The notes beneath the pieces are model-generated. The model was given only the letters and a program-made list of their open reading frames with translations. It was not told where the DNA came from and made no database searches. Shown here piece after piece: positions 1-10,419 of a stretch of 64,000 nucleotides of DNA. Each line of letters starts with the position of its first letter. Position 1 is the stretch's first letter. The position numbers were made by a program, and so were the translations under genes. This stretch comes from Verpa conica (lineage: Eukaryota; Ascomycota; Pezizomycetes; Pezizales; Morchellaceae), in the NCBI GenBank assembly GCA_033030425.1, contig JAUFSD010000017.1:868001-932000 (forward strand). The letters run 5' to 3'.

Positions 1-677
1 AGCTCTAGAATAATCCGGGAAGATGTGAGAGGTGGGCCAGACCCATTGAGAGAGAGCCAGGTCCCTTCGTCCATGTCGGGTTTATCATCTTTACGGTGCT
101 GCTTCCGGGCTGGTTGGGTGGGTGGTGTGAAGTGACCATAGGACTGTTGCGAGGGCCACCCGGACTGTGCGGCGACGTAGGATTCACTCGGTGGGAGTAT
201 TTTATGCTGTTGAGGTTGAGGTTGGGGTTGGGGTTTCGAGGGTAATTGAGCTTGGCGGTTCTGGGACTGGTATTGCTCCTGTGAGTAGGAGAGGTATGGG
301 TTGTTTTGAGGGGGAGGCTGCCATTGTTGTTGGGGCTGAGGGGTGGTGTAGATGGGGTTGAAGTAGCTGTTTGGGTAGGGTTGCTGCTGCTGTGCTAAGA
401 ATGCGGGGTTGAAATGGGTGTGTGGTGAGAACTGGGGCAGTGGGTATTGCTGACGCTGGGGGTTAAATTGGGGGTTCTGCTGGGGGTAGCTGGTACGGCC
501 CCCCATCTGTTGATAACTCGAGTTATTCCCCCCCCTTCCACGGTTCCCACCACGCCCCCCGCCTCTATCACCTCGATTCCCGTTAGCGCCGCGCTGTGAG
601 TTGTATCCCCCACGATTCTGCCCAGCTACTGAGCTACTCGGCGGTGGTGGTGGCGGGCGGTAGATATAATCCGACAT
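1..677 (-). CDS. RGG-box, P/Q-rich low-complexity protein (N-terminal part, runs off left edge)
   Basis: An open frame begins at the ATG complementary to 675–677 and stays open to base 1, so only about 225 N-terminal residues are visible. The protein starts with a short leader, then a run of prolines (residues 8–13), then a glycine/arginine segment with repeated RGG and GGRGG (about 22–50), then a long Gln/Pro/Asn/Tyr-rich segment (about 55–170). Composition of this kind is typical of disordered RNA-binding or RNP-assembly proteins. Near the window edge it becomes more charged (KDDKPDMDEGTW), perhaps leading into a folded domain that is not visible. NUFIP1/Rsa1-type RNP assembly factors and other zinc-finger RNA-binding proteins have similar N-termini, but no diagnostic domain is present. 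It is divergent from COA3 across about 600 bp. The frame is convincing; the function is unknown. Confidence 0.6.
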   Translation of the reverse strand, partial: MSDYIYRPPPPPPSSSVAGQNRGGYNSQRGANGNRGDRGGGRGGNRGRGGNNSSYQQMGGRTSYPQQNPQFNPQRQQYPLPQFSPHTHFNPAFLAQQQQPYPNSYFNPIYTTPQPQQQWQPPPQNNPYLSYSQEQYQSQNRQAQLPSKPQPQPQPQQHKILPPSESYVAAQSGWPSQQSYGHFTPPTQPARKQHRKDDKPDMDEGTWLSLNGSGPPLTSSRIILE

Positions 678-1286
678 TTTAACAGTGTTTCTTCACTGCA
701 GCGTAGAGCAACGCGGCAGCCCTGTGGAGAGAGAAAAAAAGACTTGGCGTGTCTCGCTTGCGTTGCTGCTTCTGGAAGTGACGGCGACACACAGAAGAGC
801 CGCAAAGCTTGGGCCTGGCTGTCTTAGCCTGGCTGAGAATGATGCAAATGCTCGGCTTTTCTCGGCAACGCGCGGGGTGCTGCTTATTTGATTCCTCGCA
901 TTCCAAGGGGCTTGCTGGGAATCTGGGCAGCCTGCAATCTATTGCTCAATACAGCCCGGTCATAGAGCATCACTCGAGAGCCGGTCTACAGAGAGTTTCT
1001 GTCACAGTAACAAAAGGCAGAGCTGTTGCAAGGGCTATAAGCTATATACATGTATAAAAGAGAGTATATTTGCAGTATTATAACCCTTCATGTATCCCCA
1101 TACCAGACACCCGTAAGAGCACATGTAGCTCTTGGCGTTCTCAGGTCTGCACAGACTTGCGTCAGTGTAATGGCGCAACATCGGTTCCGGCGACCGCCGC
1201 CGACGAAACATCCTTGGGCTTTGAAACCCGTCGCACCACCGAGACAGAGAGACAAACATTCTGCAATCCAGCTCAGGCCAGCCATC
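678..1286. promoter_or_regulatory. Divergent intergenic region between the RGG-rich gene and COA3
   Basis: About 600 bp separate the two divergent start codons, so this interval should hold both promoters. It contains a TACATGTA palindrome at 1047–1054 and a TATA-like stretch just before it (around 1037–1048). Short open frames on both strands show no family similarity. An ATG at 1170–1172 is in frame with COA3 and could give a 39-residue longer N-terminus. Confidence 0.4.
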
Positions 1287-1723
1287 ATGATCCCCACACG
1301 AAGACTTCTCGGCCCAATGTAACCCTCCCCTCTCCTCTCCTCCACCTTTCCACCTCATCTTGTCCTGTCCCCATCCTATAGGCTCACGTAACTCTCCCCA
1401 ACTAGATCTCCCCGCTCGTCGTACTACCAGGCCGATTACACACAAGGCCAGTCTCTGATCCGAGCCCGGAAGCCATATCTTATCAAAAACGTCTTGACTG
1501 GTGGTGCTATTATCGCGCTGACTGCATCGATTTGTTTGTCCCTTCCTCTCTCCTCTCAATTGGACTGGTTGATGGGTGGGATTTTGCTGATTTGTAGGAA
1601 ATAGACTTCTACACAATTAAGGCAGTCGCTCAGGACGACTTTGAGGATGTTACGGTACCAGATGCCCCAAAGGCACCGAATGTAGGGGCAAGTACTATCA
1701 AGAGTGGACCTCTAGCGAAATAG
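1287..1723 (+). CDS. COA3: Cytochrome c oxidase assembly factor 3, mitochondrial inner membrane
   Basis: Exons 1287–1318, 1406–1533 and 1605–1723 join in matching phases (2, then 1) to a 92-residue protein. Coa3 is a small single-pass inner-membrane protein that, with Cox14 and Mss51, couples COX1 synthesis to cytochrome oxidase assembly. Family signs are the conserved RARKPYLIKN just before a hydrophobic helix (about residues 33–55) and the QDDFEDV motif just after it, which is assembled only by splicing out the second intron. The length fits the family. The upstream in-frame ATG at 1170 would add 39 residues rich in Pro and Arg; the shorter start is preferred because relatives have short N-termini. 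A 193-residue antisense frame over this gene is a shadow. Confidence 0.85.
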
Positions 1724-2477
1724 GTGTATAGGCATATGGGAGGGGGGCAATTGTACATTTAGGACATTGTAGAACGTACAGAGCATATATCTTTGTTCCC
1801 CACTCTATAGATTATTATTATTCCCAGCCCAATTCAACCCTCTAGATACCATAAATAAAAGAAAACACCTGCTGTCAAAAGAAAAGAAAGAAGAAAAAAA
1901 GTATCTATAACCTCAGTCCCCGCTGACATCAGATGTTCCCCCCCCCCCTGGTGCAACATTGAGGCTGGATTTTTAAAAAAGATTCCTTGGCGGGTTACAT
2001 GTATTTTTCCAACGATCATAAGCGCCACACAAGGCTAATGTTGTCCCGGTGTCGCACACGTCCTCGCGAACTTTCAACAAAGCGACCACAGCATCAACCC
2101 TTACTTCTCTCCCCCATCGTGTTTTATTCATTCTTTCGAAAGGAGAGCTACTAACTGAACAGCTCCACTTCAAATCTTCTCCTCCCGTTTGTCAAGTGTT
2201 TGGGAGGAAAGAGGGGAATTAAAAAGTGTGTGAGAAGGGGGAACTGAAGCGGCTCAAATTTCTCTCTTTCACGCACTGCTACTGCTACTGCTACTGCTAC
2301 TTTACTTTACACTGCCCCTGTAATCATCTTCTATTCTCAACCTCCCCATTATCGCGTCGTAGTAAAGAGAAACGCACGCGATAGAGAAAAGCAAATCTTG
2401 AGATATCAGGAAAGAAAGAGAGGAAAGGAAAGGAAGAAGAGAAGATAAATCACACAAAAAGCCTCCCCCCCTCGACC
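1724..2477. promoter_or_regulatory. COA3 3' end and PTA1 upstream region
   Basis: About 750 bp without a gene. It contains a TACATGTA palindrome at 1996–2003, a hexanucleotide microsatellite (ACTGCT) at 2275–2300, and an A/G-rich leader from about 2360 to 2465 directly before the PTA1 ATG, as is common for 5' untranslated regions in filamentous fungi. Confidence 0.35.
2275..2300 (+). repeat. ACTGCT microsatellite
   Basis: Four and a third tandem copies of a 6-bp unit lie in the PTA1 upstream region. Confidence 0.8.
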
Positions 2478-5400
2478 ATGGCCACCATCACAAGCTCCGT
2501 TTCCGACCAACTCCGTCAACTGGGCGATGCCCGCGCTCTAGTATTAGGAGACCCAGTCTACTGGACTCAAGTACTCCATGGGATCCTACCCATCGTCTCG
2601 GGTCCGATTGTGGAGCTACGACGATGGGGCGCCGATTTCCTCGCAGAGACGTTTTCAACCCCTGTGGTGGATATCAACGAGAAGCAGAGCCTGGCCGTGA
2701 CGTGCTTGGACACCATGGTGAGGTTGATGGATGAGAAGGAAGCTGGGATATTAAAGAGTGTCGTGCAGTGTAGTGCGAGTGTGTATCCGCTTATATTCCG
2801 GTATATGTACGTGCTGTCTTTTCAGTCGGTTTGCTATATTCCGCCTTGTCCATTTTCCCAGCCCACCATCTCCCTCTCCTTCCTCTGATTGAATTAGAGA
2901 TGAAGCTCCCGCGTTTAATTTTGGTCCTTATTTTATTTTTATTCAATTTATTTCTCTCTTTATTTTTCTTTCCATTATTTCCATTGTTTTTTGCCCTGAA
3001 GAGATGATATGGAATATTTTACTGAGACTGCCCTGCGGGTGTTTTCTTGCTTTGTTTTTTTGGCTTGATTTAGATGCAACAACCGAGATGACCAGGCTAC
3101 ATGGGACAAAATGGACACGATAAAATCCAAGATCTTGAGTTTATGGGACTCGGGCCCGGCAGGCGTACGACTGGGGTGTATCAAGTTTGTTCAGCGCGTC
3201 ATATTGGTCCAGTCGAGGGGAGTTACGGACCCTAGGGTGAGTCATTCCCTCACTCACTCCTCTCTCTTGGATACTGACTTGGTTTTGTTTCTCCCTGGAT
3301 ATATAGCTTGCAGACAGGTCTGAGATATCATTGACTATGGTTCCTACTAATCACCCTGTGCTCTCGCTACCTGCACTTGATGCGGAAGCACAGGGCTTGC
3401 TTGATAGACTGTTAAGTATACTTCATGAAGACCCAAGGTTGGAATTCTTATTCTTCATATAAATTTTTGTTTTGTTTTATCCCTCTTATCCCCCCCTTTT
3501 TTCGTTTGTCTTCCCCAGTAGAATATAGGTATTGATGGTTCCGGCCTACAAAATAGTGAGCCTACCCTCATCACGGCGACATTGAATAATCTTTCGGTAA
3601 TCGTCAAAACACGAGCCCCCCTGGCACACAAGATTCTGAGTGCCGTAATGAGCTTCAATCCTCTGGCTATTGTCGCGAAGGCAAACACTGTAAAAAATCG
3701 CCTCATGATGCAGTGCATGGAGAAGACTGTGAGGATATTATTAATGAATATCGCCCGGTATGAGAATCATATCACTCTATGCTATGTCAGAAAAGAGAAA
3801 AGAAAAGAGAACTAGAATCTCTATATGTAATAGCGGGGATCAATCACTGACGCTCTAGGGTTGTGATAGTGCCAACCAAAATGGACCATACACGGCGAAG
3901 ATTTCACAACATATTACCCGTCTTTCGCAAGCCAAAGCGGAAGTCCTCGAAGAGCTATCGAGGAAAAGGCCAGCTCCTGCACAGCCGGAGGCAGAGGTCA
4001 TCAAGAGGATGAAGGTAGAGAACCAGGTGGTAGCCCAAGCACAAACAGGGATTACGCCTACGCCTACACCACCACCTGGACCTACCATGCCAGCGCAGCA
4101 GGTTATCACAGGGCCTATGTCGTATGGTCAGCTTTATACGCTTTCAACAGATATAGCTATGACGAGCTTTGATGGGCAGCAGTTGCCGATTGATTTGGTT
4201 TTACAGATTATCATGGGGAGTATTAACTCCATGAGTCAGCATAATCTTGAAGCTGCGATAGCTGTATGCATCCATATTACTTGGATCAAGGTTAGGGGGG
4301 GGAGCTAACTTTATATATATATGTATAGGCTGTTAATAATCGGTATACTGCGCTCATGGCATATAGACCACCAGCGCCTACGCCGGTTCCAGTTCAGGAC
4401 TGTCAAGGTCAAGTTATTCTGCCAAGTACAGAGGCAATGCAGGGTGAGCCATCAGACAAGCAAGTAGAGATAATCAAAGAGGAAGAGGAGGAAGAGGAGG
4501 AGGAGGAGGAGGAGGAGGAGGAGGAGGAAGAAGAGCGTGAACTTCAACTTGGGAAATTCCGTCTCCCCCCCCCTTCACCGCTTGCCCCAGAGGAAATACA
4601 CGATATAGCTCTTGAGGCCATAGACAGAATGTTTGCCGTTGTGGACCAGTTTGACAAAACTTCCCTGATATCCCGGAAAAGTAAATTGGGGGCCAATAGG
4701 CTAGCGGCTAGTAACTGGGATAGGGAGGGGTGGATTGCTGTTCTTACCAGGCTTGCAACCCGTGGAATGGGGGATACTCCATCTGGTGTGGTAAAAAAGG
4801 AGGAAGTAAAGGAAGAGGAAAAAGATGAGGAAAGAGAGGCAGCTCTATCGTCATATCCAATGCTAGTGCCAACAGCCTTAAGCACCGCAATTCGCGAGAA
4901 ATTGTACAACTTTGTCATTGGGGATTTTCGTGGTAGGATGGATGTTGCCGTGTCGTGGTTGAATGAAGAGTGGTATAATGATCAGGTGATGGCGCGCGCG
5001 AATGTGAATAGGGAGCCACAGTATCGCAAGTGGATGATGAAAGTTATGGACGGGATATTCCCTTTCTTAGAGAGTAAGGATAGGCTGTTTATGAGGTTGC
5101 TGTCAGAGATCCCGGAGGTCACGGTAGAGCTCATGCAGAAGGTTAAGATGCTGTGTTTGGATCCGGATAGGGCTATGTTGGGAATTCAAATGCTACAGTT
5201 CGTCAATTTTACCTTTTTTTTTTTTTTTTTGTGGCTTTTGGGCCTTTTTTTTTCTTTTCTCGGGTATAAGGTGGCTAACTAAGTGTAGTTATTTGGCGAT
5301 GCTGAGACCCCCGGTTAGGAACATGTGTATGGACGTTCTTGAAGATTTGTACCAGAACCGTAAGTTATAAGCTTATCCCTCATGCCCCAAAGATGTAATC

Positions 5401-5572
5401 ATGCTGACAGGCTTTCACAGACAACGAAGTCCGTGGTCAAGCGCAGAAACTCTTACAAAAGTGGAGACCGGAGGCGCTTACTGCCATCGACAACGGACAG
5501 AATAACACTGGCCTCAATGGAAACGGCGTGACCACTCTGGTACAAAGAAACAGTGCCACACCGGTCAACTAA
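2478..5572 (+). CDS. PTA1: Symplekin/Pta1, subunit of the cleavage and polyadenylation factor
   Basis: Eight exons (2478–2806, 3074–3236, 3307–3437, 3557–3757, 3870–4263, 4329–5197, 5289–5359, 5421–5572) join in consistent phases to 769 residues, close to yeast Pta1. Pta1/symplekin is a HEAT-like scaffold of the nuclear pre-mRNA 3'-end processing complex. Spliced segments read as the family does: YICNNRDDQATWDKM across intron 1, then LLDRLLSILHEDPS, ITATLNNL, the RANQNGPYTAKI helix, and RPPVRNMCMDVLEDLY near the end. The N-terminal 330 residues match the symplekin/Pta1 N-terminal domain. A run of about 20 glutamates encoded by a GAG/GAA tract (4480–4535) interrupts the middle. Two introns end at non-obvious acceptors (3556 and 3869), chosen because nearer AG sites give stops or break conserved text. 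The Kozak context at 2478 is strong. Confidence 0.88.
4480..4535 (+). repeat. GAG/GAA trinucleotide tract coding poly-glutamate
   Basis: A nearly pure purine triplet tract inside PTA1 exon 6 encodes a run of about 20 glutamates, a likely length-variable site. Confidence 0.85.
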
Positions 5573-6945
5573 TGATCGCTCTACAGCCTCTTTCTATATA
5601 CTAGCCAGGTAGAGAGAAGCCGCTTATTATACGGCTTTATACCTTTTTGCCTATTTTTCCCACATCTACTTCTTCCTTCTTTTTTGTTTCTCTGTAGAAG
5701 TCTAGGGATTTGTTTCTCGAAAAGCATGGTCTGGAGTTATATATTGATTTGATGCCTGTTGGTCCTAGGGGGGAATATGTCGTGCATTAAATCGACAGGA
5801 CCCTATTCTGTTTCTTTTTTCGAATTTGATTAGTGGAAGAGGTCTTCCCCCCCTTTCTTTTTCTTTTCTCTCTCTGCAATGGCAGAAGAAGTGTGTACCA
5901 TTATTATCTTCTCCGCGTTGTAGTAATAGTATTTAACGTAACCGATTAACCGTGACACTACATGTATGGTGGAGGTGAAACTGTGGAGAGGTCTTGGGCT
6001 TATGATAAGACATAGGGCCACCTGCCTTTCCACCCCCTTGCAGTAGGTGATGTTTATAAACGTCTTCTGGAAGCCGTTCCAGCGATAGGCTCAGGGATTC
6101 GTTGTCGGGTGGGGATGGTTATTTTAAATTGACTCGTGCACTGCGCAGCAAGTGGGAACGAGCCTCACTATAGGATCAGACAGCTCGACTCAGACTGGCT
6201 CCGAGGGCTCCGGGGGCTCTGGGGGCCATCTGTGCCCACTGCCCACTGCCCACTGCCCACCCCTTGGGCCTGTCAGAAAGACTCAGATAGAGATACATGT
6301 AAAGTACATAAGCGAAAAAGAGCGAGAGTACATAGTATAGGTACATGTAGTATAGCATGGCTACCAGCTCCTCTTCCTCCACATAAATTATTCTTCACTC
6401 CTGCACCGTTTTAGAGCTATCATGACAAAACAGTTTCAGGAACTGCAGTGCCTACAGGTTCTTTTGCGAAACGATATTGGTGAGTCTACCTCCTGTCCAT
6501 CTCTTCTGTTCCTCTCCCCTTCCTCCCCTCTCTGTGCGTGTGTCTCTCTGCTTCTCTCCCTCTTCCCCTTCCTCTTATCATCCTCGCTACCGCGTTCCCC
6601 CCAGGAAATGTCTGTGCGGCGCGAGCGACCATAAATAGTGGGCGAGAGCAGATCCCAGCCAGTAGAGAATTCAGGAAGGAGGGGGGCTACCACTTACTTT
6701 CCTTGTGGTTGTCTGTTGCTCTCCCATAAACAATCCCAATTACGCACATCTAAACAAATAAACCCCCCCCCCCCCCAAGAAAACAAAAAACAAAAAACAG
6801 AAAAGAGACATCTGGAAAGAAAGAATAAGAAGAAGAAAAACTCTGGGCTGACGCGAGAACCTCTCCGACAAAATCGAGTTGTTTGGAGAATTAAACAGAC
6901 GACAGAACTGAAGAGATATTCCAACTTGAGCAACTTACTTCTGGT
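5573..6945. promoter_or_regulatory. Intergenic region upstream of the She3-like gene
   Basis: About 1.4 kb without a supported gene. TACATGTA palindromes occur at 5959–5966, 6294–6301 and 6342–6349, the densest cluster in the window. A short ACTGCCC tandem repeat lies near 6236–6260, a CT-rich tract at about 6490–6600 and a poly-C run near 6764–6777 in the probable 5' leader. Small open frames in the CT-rich part are compositional. Confidence 0.35.
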
Positions 6946-7923
6946 ATGAACGGCAACACGCCCACCACTGGCGACGATGAAACGCTGCTACCGCCTGGCG
7001 CCCTGACTCCCGATGGCAGAAACAGCATCGATGGCCAAAGGACTCCCGATGGTAGGAGAAGCCTCGACGACCGGGACGCGGTCGATTTGTCGAATCTACT
7101 ATCGACCTCCCCAGGCACGAATGGCGACTTGTTCGATGGCTCCACCCAGACCAGCTCGGGTATGGGCAGCAATAGTCTCAGCCGGATCACGACTGGGAAG
7201 AGTGGACGGGTAATTGAGAGGCTCATGGCGGAGAACGATCGGTTGAAGAGGGATCTAAAGACACAGACCACGGCAAGGGAGGAGGAGAGAAAGGAGAAGG
7301 AGGCGATTCGCTCATCAAGGGATTCACTGCAGAGTACAAACGAGAACCTGATACATCAAACTAATGTCGACAAGACCTCACTCGCTCGGAAAGATCGAAA
7401 GATTGAGGAATTGAAGGCGGAGAAGGAACGGGAGACAGCGAGGCGGCAGGAAGCAGACTCGAGTCTTAATGAGCTTGTCAGGCAAAGTGATGTGAAGGTT
7501 CAGGAGCTGATGACTACCTTGAGCAACGAGACATCGGAAAGGAAAAAGGCGGTGAATCAATACGAGGTTCTGCAACAGAGTTGGAAACATCTAGATGAGG
7601 GCTACCGGACAAGGGTTGATAGGCTACGGGGCGAGCTTGAAGCTGTACAATCGGAACGGGAGCGGGATCATCAGCTACTGAAGCGACTCGAAGTTACAAT
7701 CGAGCAACAAAGACAGGAGGTTGAGAAGCTACGAGTCGCTAAAAACCGAATCACAGACAAGTACACCAAGACCATGAACGATACCGAGAGAGAGATCGCC
7801 GATATACGGGTAAAGGCGGAGGCTACCGGGAAGGATGCAGAAGAGACTCTGACAGATGCGAGGGAGACACTTGGGAGGCTACGACACGTCATGGCTGTTC
7901 AAAGGGATTTGCGGAAGACCTAA
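6946..7923 (+). CDS. She3-like coiled-coil protein (SWI5-dependent HO expression protein 3 family)
   Basis: A single exon codes for 325 residues. Residues 1–85 are polar and probably disordered, with repeated DGRRSLDD/TPDG-type segments. From about residue 85 (GRVIERLMAENDRLKRDL) to about 310 the protein is a near-continuous charged coiled coil, including ENLIHQTNVDKTSLARKDRKI. This layout and the start of the coil match the filamentous-fungal proteins grouped with yeast She3, the adaptor linking She2–mRNA to the type V myosin Myo4. Whether the filamentous protein carries mRNA is not known to me, so only family membership is claimed. It stands alone, with a long A-rich leader upstream and no intron. 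Other coiled-coil families cannot be excluded on composition alone. Confidence 0.7.
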   Translation: MNGNTPTTGDDETLLPPGALTPDGRNSIDGQRTPDGRRSLDDRDAVDLSNLLSTSPGTNGDLFDGSTQTSSGMGSNSLSRITTGKSGRVIERLMAENDRLKRDLKTQTTAREEERKEKEAIRSSRDSLQSTNENLIHQTNVDKTSLARKDRKIEELKAEKERETARRQEADSSLNELVRQSDVKVQELMTTLSNETSERKKAVNQYEVLQQSWKHLDEGYRTRVDRLRGELEAVQSERERDHQLLKRLEVTIEQQRQEVEKLRVAKNRITDKYTKTMNDTEREIADIRVKAEATGKDAEETLTDARETLGRLRHVMAVQRDLRKT

Positions 7924-8820
7924 AGAACCTTATGGTGGAGGGTGTGTGTGTGATGTATAGGATGAGGCGTTGCTCAATGGTCGGTGCTGGAGTTTGGTAG
8001 TTATCGTAAGGTAGCTGACGGTAAGCTGTTTAGGATGGGATCTGGTTGTTTCATACTAGGGACGACCGGTTCTGCAGAGTTGAATTGATCAATCAGGAGC
8101 ATTGGGATGGGGCTGGACAGCACACAAAACGGAGTTCTCTTTGTTTTCGTTTCTTACTCTCTTTTTTCTTACTTTCTCTTTTTGGTTATCGAACGGGGTG
8201 ACATAACAGCTCGAGGTGGGGTGGTGGGTGGTGTTGCATGGGAACGGAAAGGGATCAAGCTGGTGTTTATTTTTATTTTTGCGTTTGCATGCCTCAGGTT
8301 TTCTTTGCTTCTTGATTGCATAGATCGCATGGAGCAGTGCGGGGTAAGTGGGGATCGTGATCAATCTATATCTGTACTATAGAGGCGGATGTTTCTCACG
8401 GGGATATTTTAGGGATTTTTCCAGTCTTGTTTTATGTGTTCTGGTTTCCTTTAGCATTATATCTTGCGGTAATGACCTACTAGTGCTTTCTTTATTTTAT
8501 CTGGTAGCATACTATTATGAGGGAGCTCCCTTGTATTCTCTTTCTCAACATTTACTCTATTTTCTTAAGGCTTCTGTTTATACCATTTCGAGACTCTGCT
8601 TCTCTTTTTTTTTACTATCAGGGCTTCACATCATTCGCTAAATCAATTATCTCATTATTGCGTAATCTCCATTCAGCCTATGAAAGCCCGCTTGGTTTGT
8701 TTACGCCTGCTATTTATGTTTTGGCTTTCCCCAAAGCAGCGACTATCCAAAGGCCCAATTGATAGCAGTAGAGATGGGTAAAACTAGCCACCCCCACACT
8801 TATCTAAAACCATTTGACTA

Positions 8821-8998
8821 CAGTACAATCGCCCTATAAGAATTCGGGCTATAAGAATATTCGCCCTATAAGAATATGTGCATAGTCCGACCTAGACAAG
8901 GATTATTTTATGTGCACCAGTACTTTCCTATAAGAATAACTACTCTATAAGAACATGATATTACACAAAAACTATATCCTTATAGGGCCATTGTACTG
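8821..8998. mobile_element. 178-bp MITE with terminal inverted repeats and TA target duplication (pogo/Tc1-mariner type)
   Basis: The left end CAGTACAATCGCCCTATAAG and the right end, read on the other strand, CAGTACAATGGCCCTATAAG differ at one base in 20. The element is flanked by TA on both sides (8819–8820 and 8999–9000), the target duplication of the Tc1/mariner/pogo superfamily. The interior repeats the CTATAAGAAT motif several times and has no coding capacity, so it is non-autonomous. Confidence 0.8.
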
Positions 8999-9133
8999 TA
9001 ATGTGTTTCTACACCATCAATCAGGACTTAAAGAAATCAGACGGATTGGCAAATGTTACCCTGCCTGCCGCCACACTTGCTAATATAGCAACTGAAAACC
9101 ACACCCTGGTGTGATTTCTTACCTATTGTGCTT

Positions 9134-9153
9134 GAATGAATGAATGAATGAAT
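9134..9153 (+). repeat. GAAT microsatellite
   Basis: Five tandem copies of a 4-bp unit. Confidence 0.8.
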
Positions 9154-9486
9154 TTATCATATACCTATTGTGCTTATTTGTAGTACTAATTTCAGGACTT
9201 TAGTTAACTTGTAGGTGAATAGGTATTTTTACCTCTATAATATTTTATTATTCCTAGGCAATCATTATCAAGTTGCAATGGCCAATTATTAGCGGTGGAT
9301 ATGTATCATATTTCTTTCTGTGAATAGTTCTATAGAGAAGTCTTAACAACCGTCTTACCTACAGGTGTATATGGGTGATACGGTAGTGTAATATTACTTC
9401 GGAAGTATTTGTGGCGACATTTTAGCGGGGGCACCAATTTAGAGGGAGGCGTCCTATTGGGTGAGTGTATGCTAGCGATGTAGATA

Positions 9487-9555
9487 TAGTAGACTTCCGT
9501 TATAAGAATACAATTAAGGCTGATATCTCATATTCTTATAGGACACTTTTTACTA
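9487..9555. mobile_element. 69-bp miniature inverted-repeat element, same TIR family
   Basis: The left end TAGTAGACTTCCGTTATAAG and the right end, read on the other strand, TAGTAAAAAGTGTCCTATAAG share the AGTA start and the TATAAGAAT end of the 8821–8998 element. TA dinucleotides flank both ends (9485–9486 and 9556–9557). It is probably an internally deleted or degraded copy with almost no interior. Confidence 0.6.
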
Positions 9556-10419
9556 TAGTGTATGCGTATATCCGACTACGGGACCGGTGTAGCTAGAGAT
9601 TATATTTTCGTGGTGGCTTACGAGCATATCAAGTGACGCCTCATAAATTCATATTAAATTACAATTTAAGTAGCACCCCACCAAAAGAGCCCCCATAAAA
9701 TAAGAGTCTATGCAAAGTAGTTTTGATTGGTCTGGCCAGGGCCGAAAAGCGCATAGCCAGTCCATCTAGCCCAGTCTGGAGTTAGCTAGACAAATTACAC
9801 TTCTTGGCCGAAATAGTAAAAATCATAGCTGCCAATAGAAATTGTCAGAAATTGGTGGAATATATAGCTAAAAGATCAAATAGATTATCTGCCTGGGAGG
9901 AAATTTTACACATCTAGAAACGGTCTCTTTTCTACCTATCACGGGCTTAGGGCCAATTTCTAGCCCAAGGGACTATAGTTATATAGGTTAATAGGGAATT
10001 TATATAGGGAAACCACCGGTTATTTCTTGGTACAGCTCTAAACCCTATGACTACATGTAGGTAAATGTGAGCCTACTCTGAAAGTAGGGTTGGGGCTATA
10101 CGAGTGATATACTGTGCTCAAAGGGTGGCCTAATCGGTTTGTATGCGCATCAAGAAGCGTTTGGGAGGCCTGGGAATAAGATGCGGCTCAATAGTGGTGC
10201 CAAGACAGATAAGGCGTCCAACAATAAGCCCCGCCAAAACCTGGGGACTCCCACCAACGTCGCTCTTCCAGGACAAACCCTCTCAGACATCACTAATCTA
10301 GCCGTTTTCTTTACTTTCACTTGCTTCAAGAGCGAAAATTCTTATCTTGGACCTATTATATCTAGCTTTATTCAAGCACCTGTGTGAATTTATCTAGTAG
10401 TTCTCTTCTTAACATTGTC

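Larger units (their letters stand above)
7924..10419. other. Gene-free region with small DNA-transposon-derived elements
   Basis: About 2.5 kb with no supported gene. It holds two TA-flanked inverted-repeat elements (8821–8998 and 9487–9555), a GAAT microsatellite (9134–9153) and a TACATGTA palindrome (10052–10059). A frame of 82 codons at 10139–10387 has no recognisable similarity and ends just before the unknown multi-exon gene. Confidence 0.5.

Noticed and set aside
1035..1616. 193-codon minus-strand frame
   Set aside because: It lies antisense over COA3, whose spliced product has clear family motifs; the antisense text has no similarity and is a shadow.
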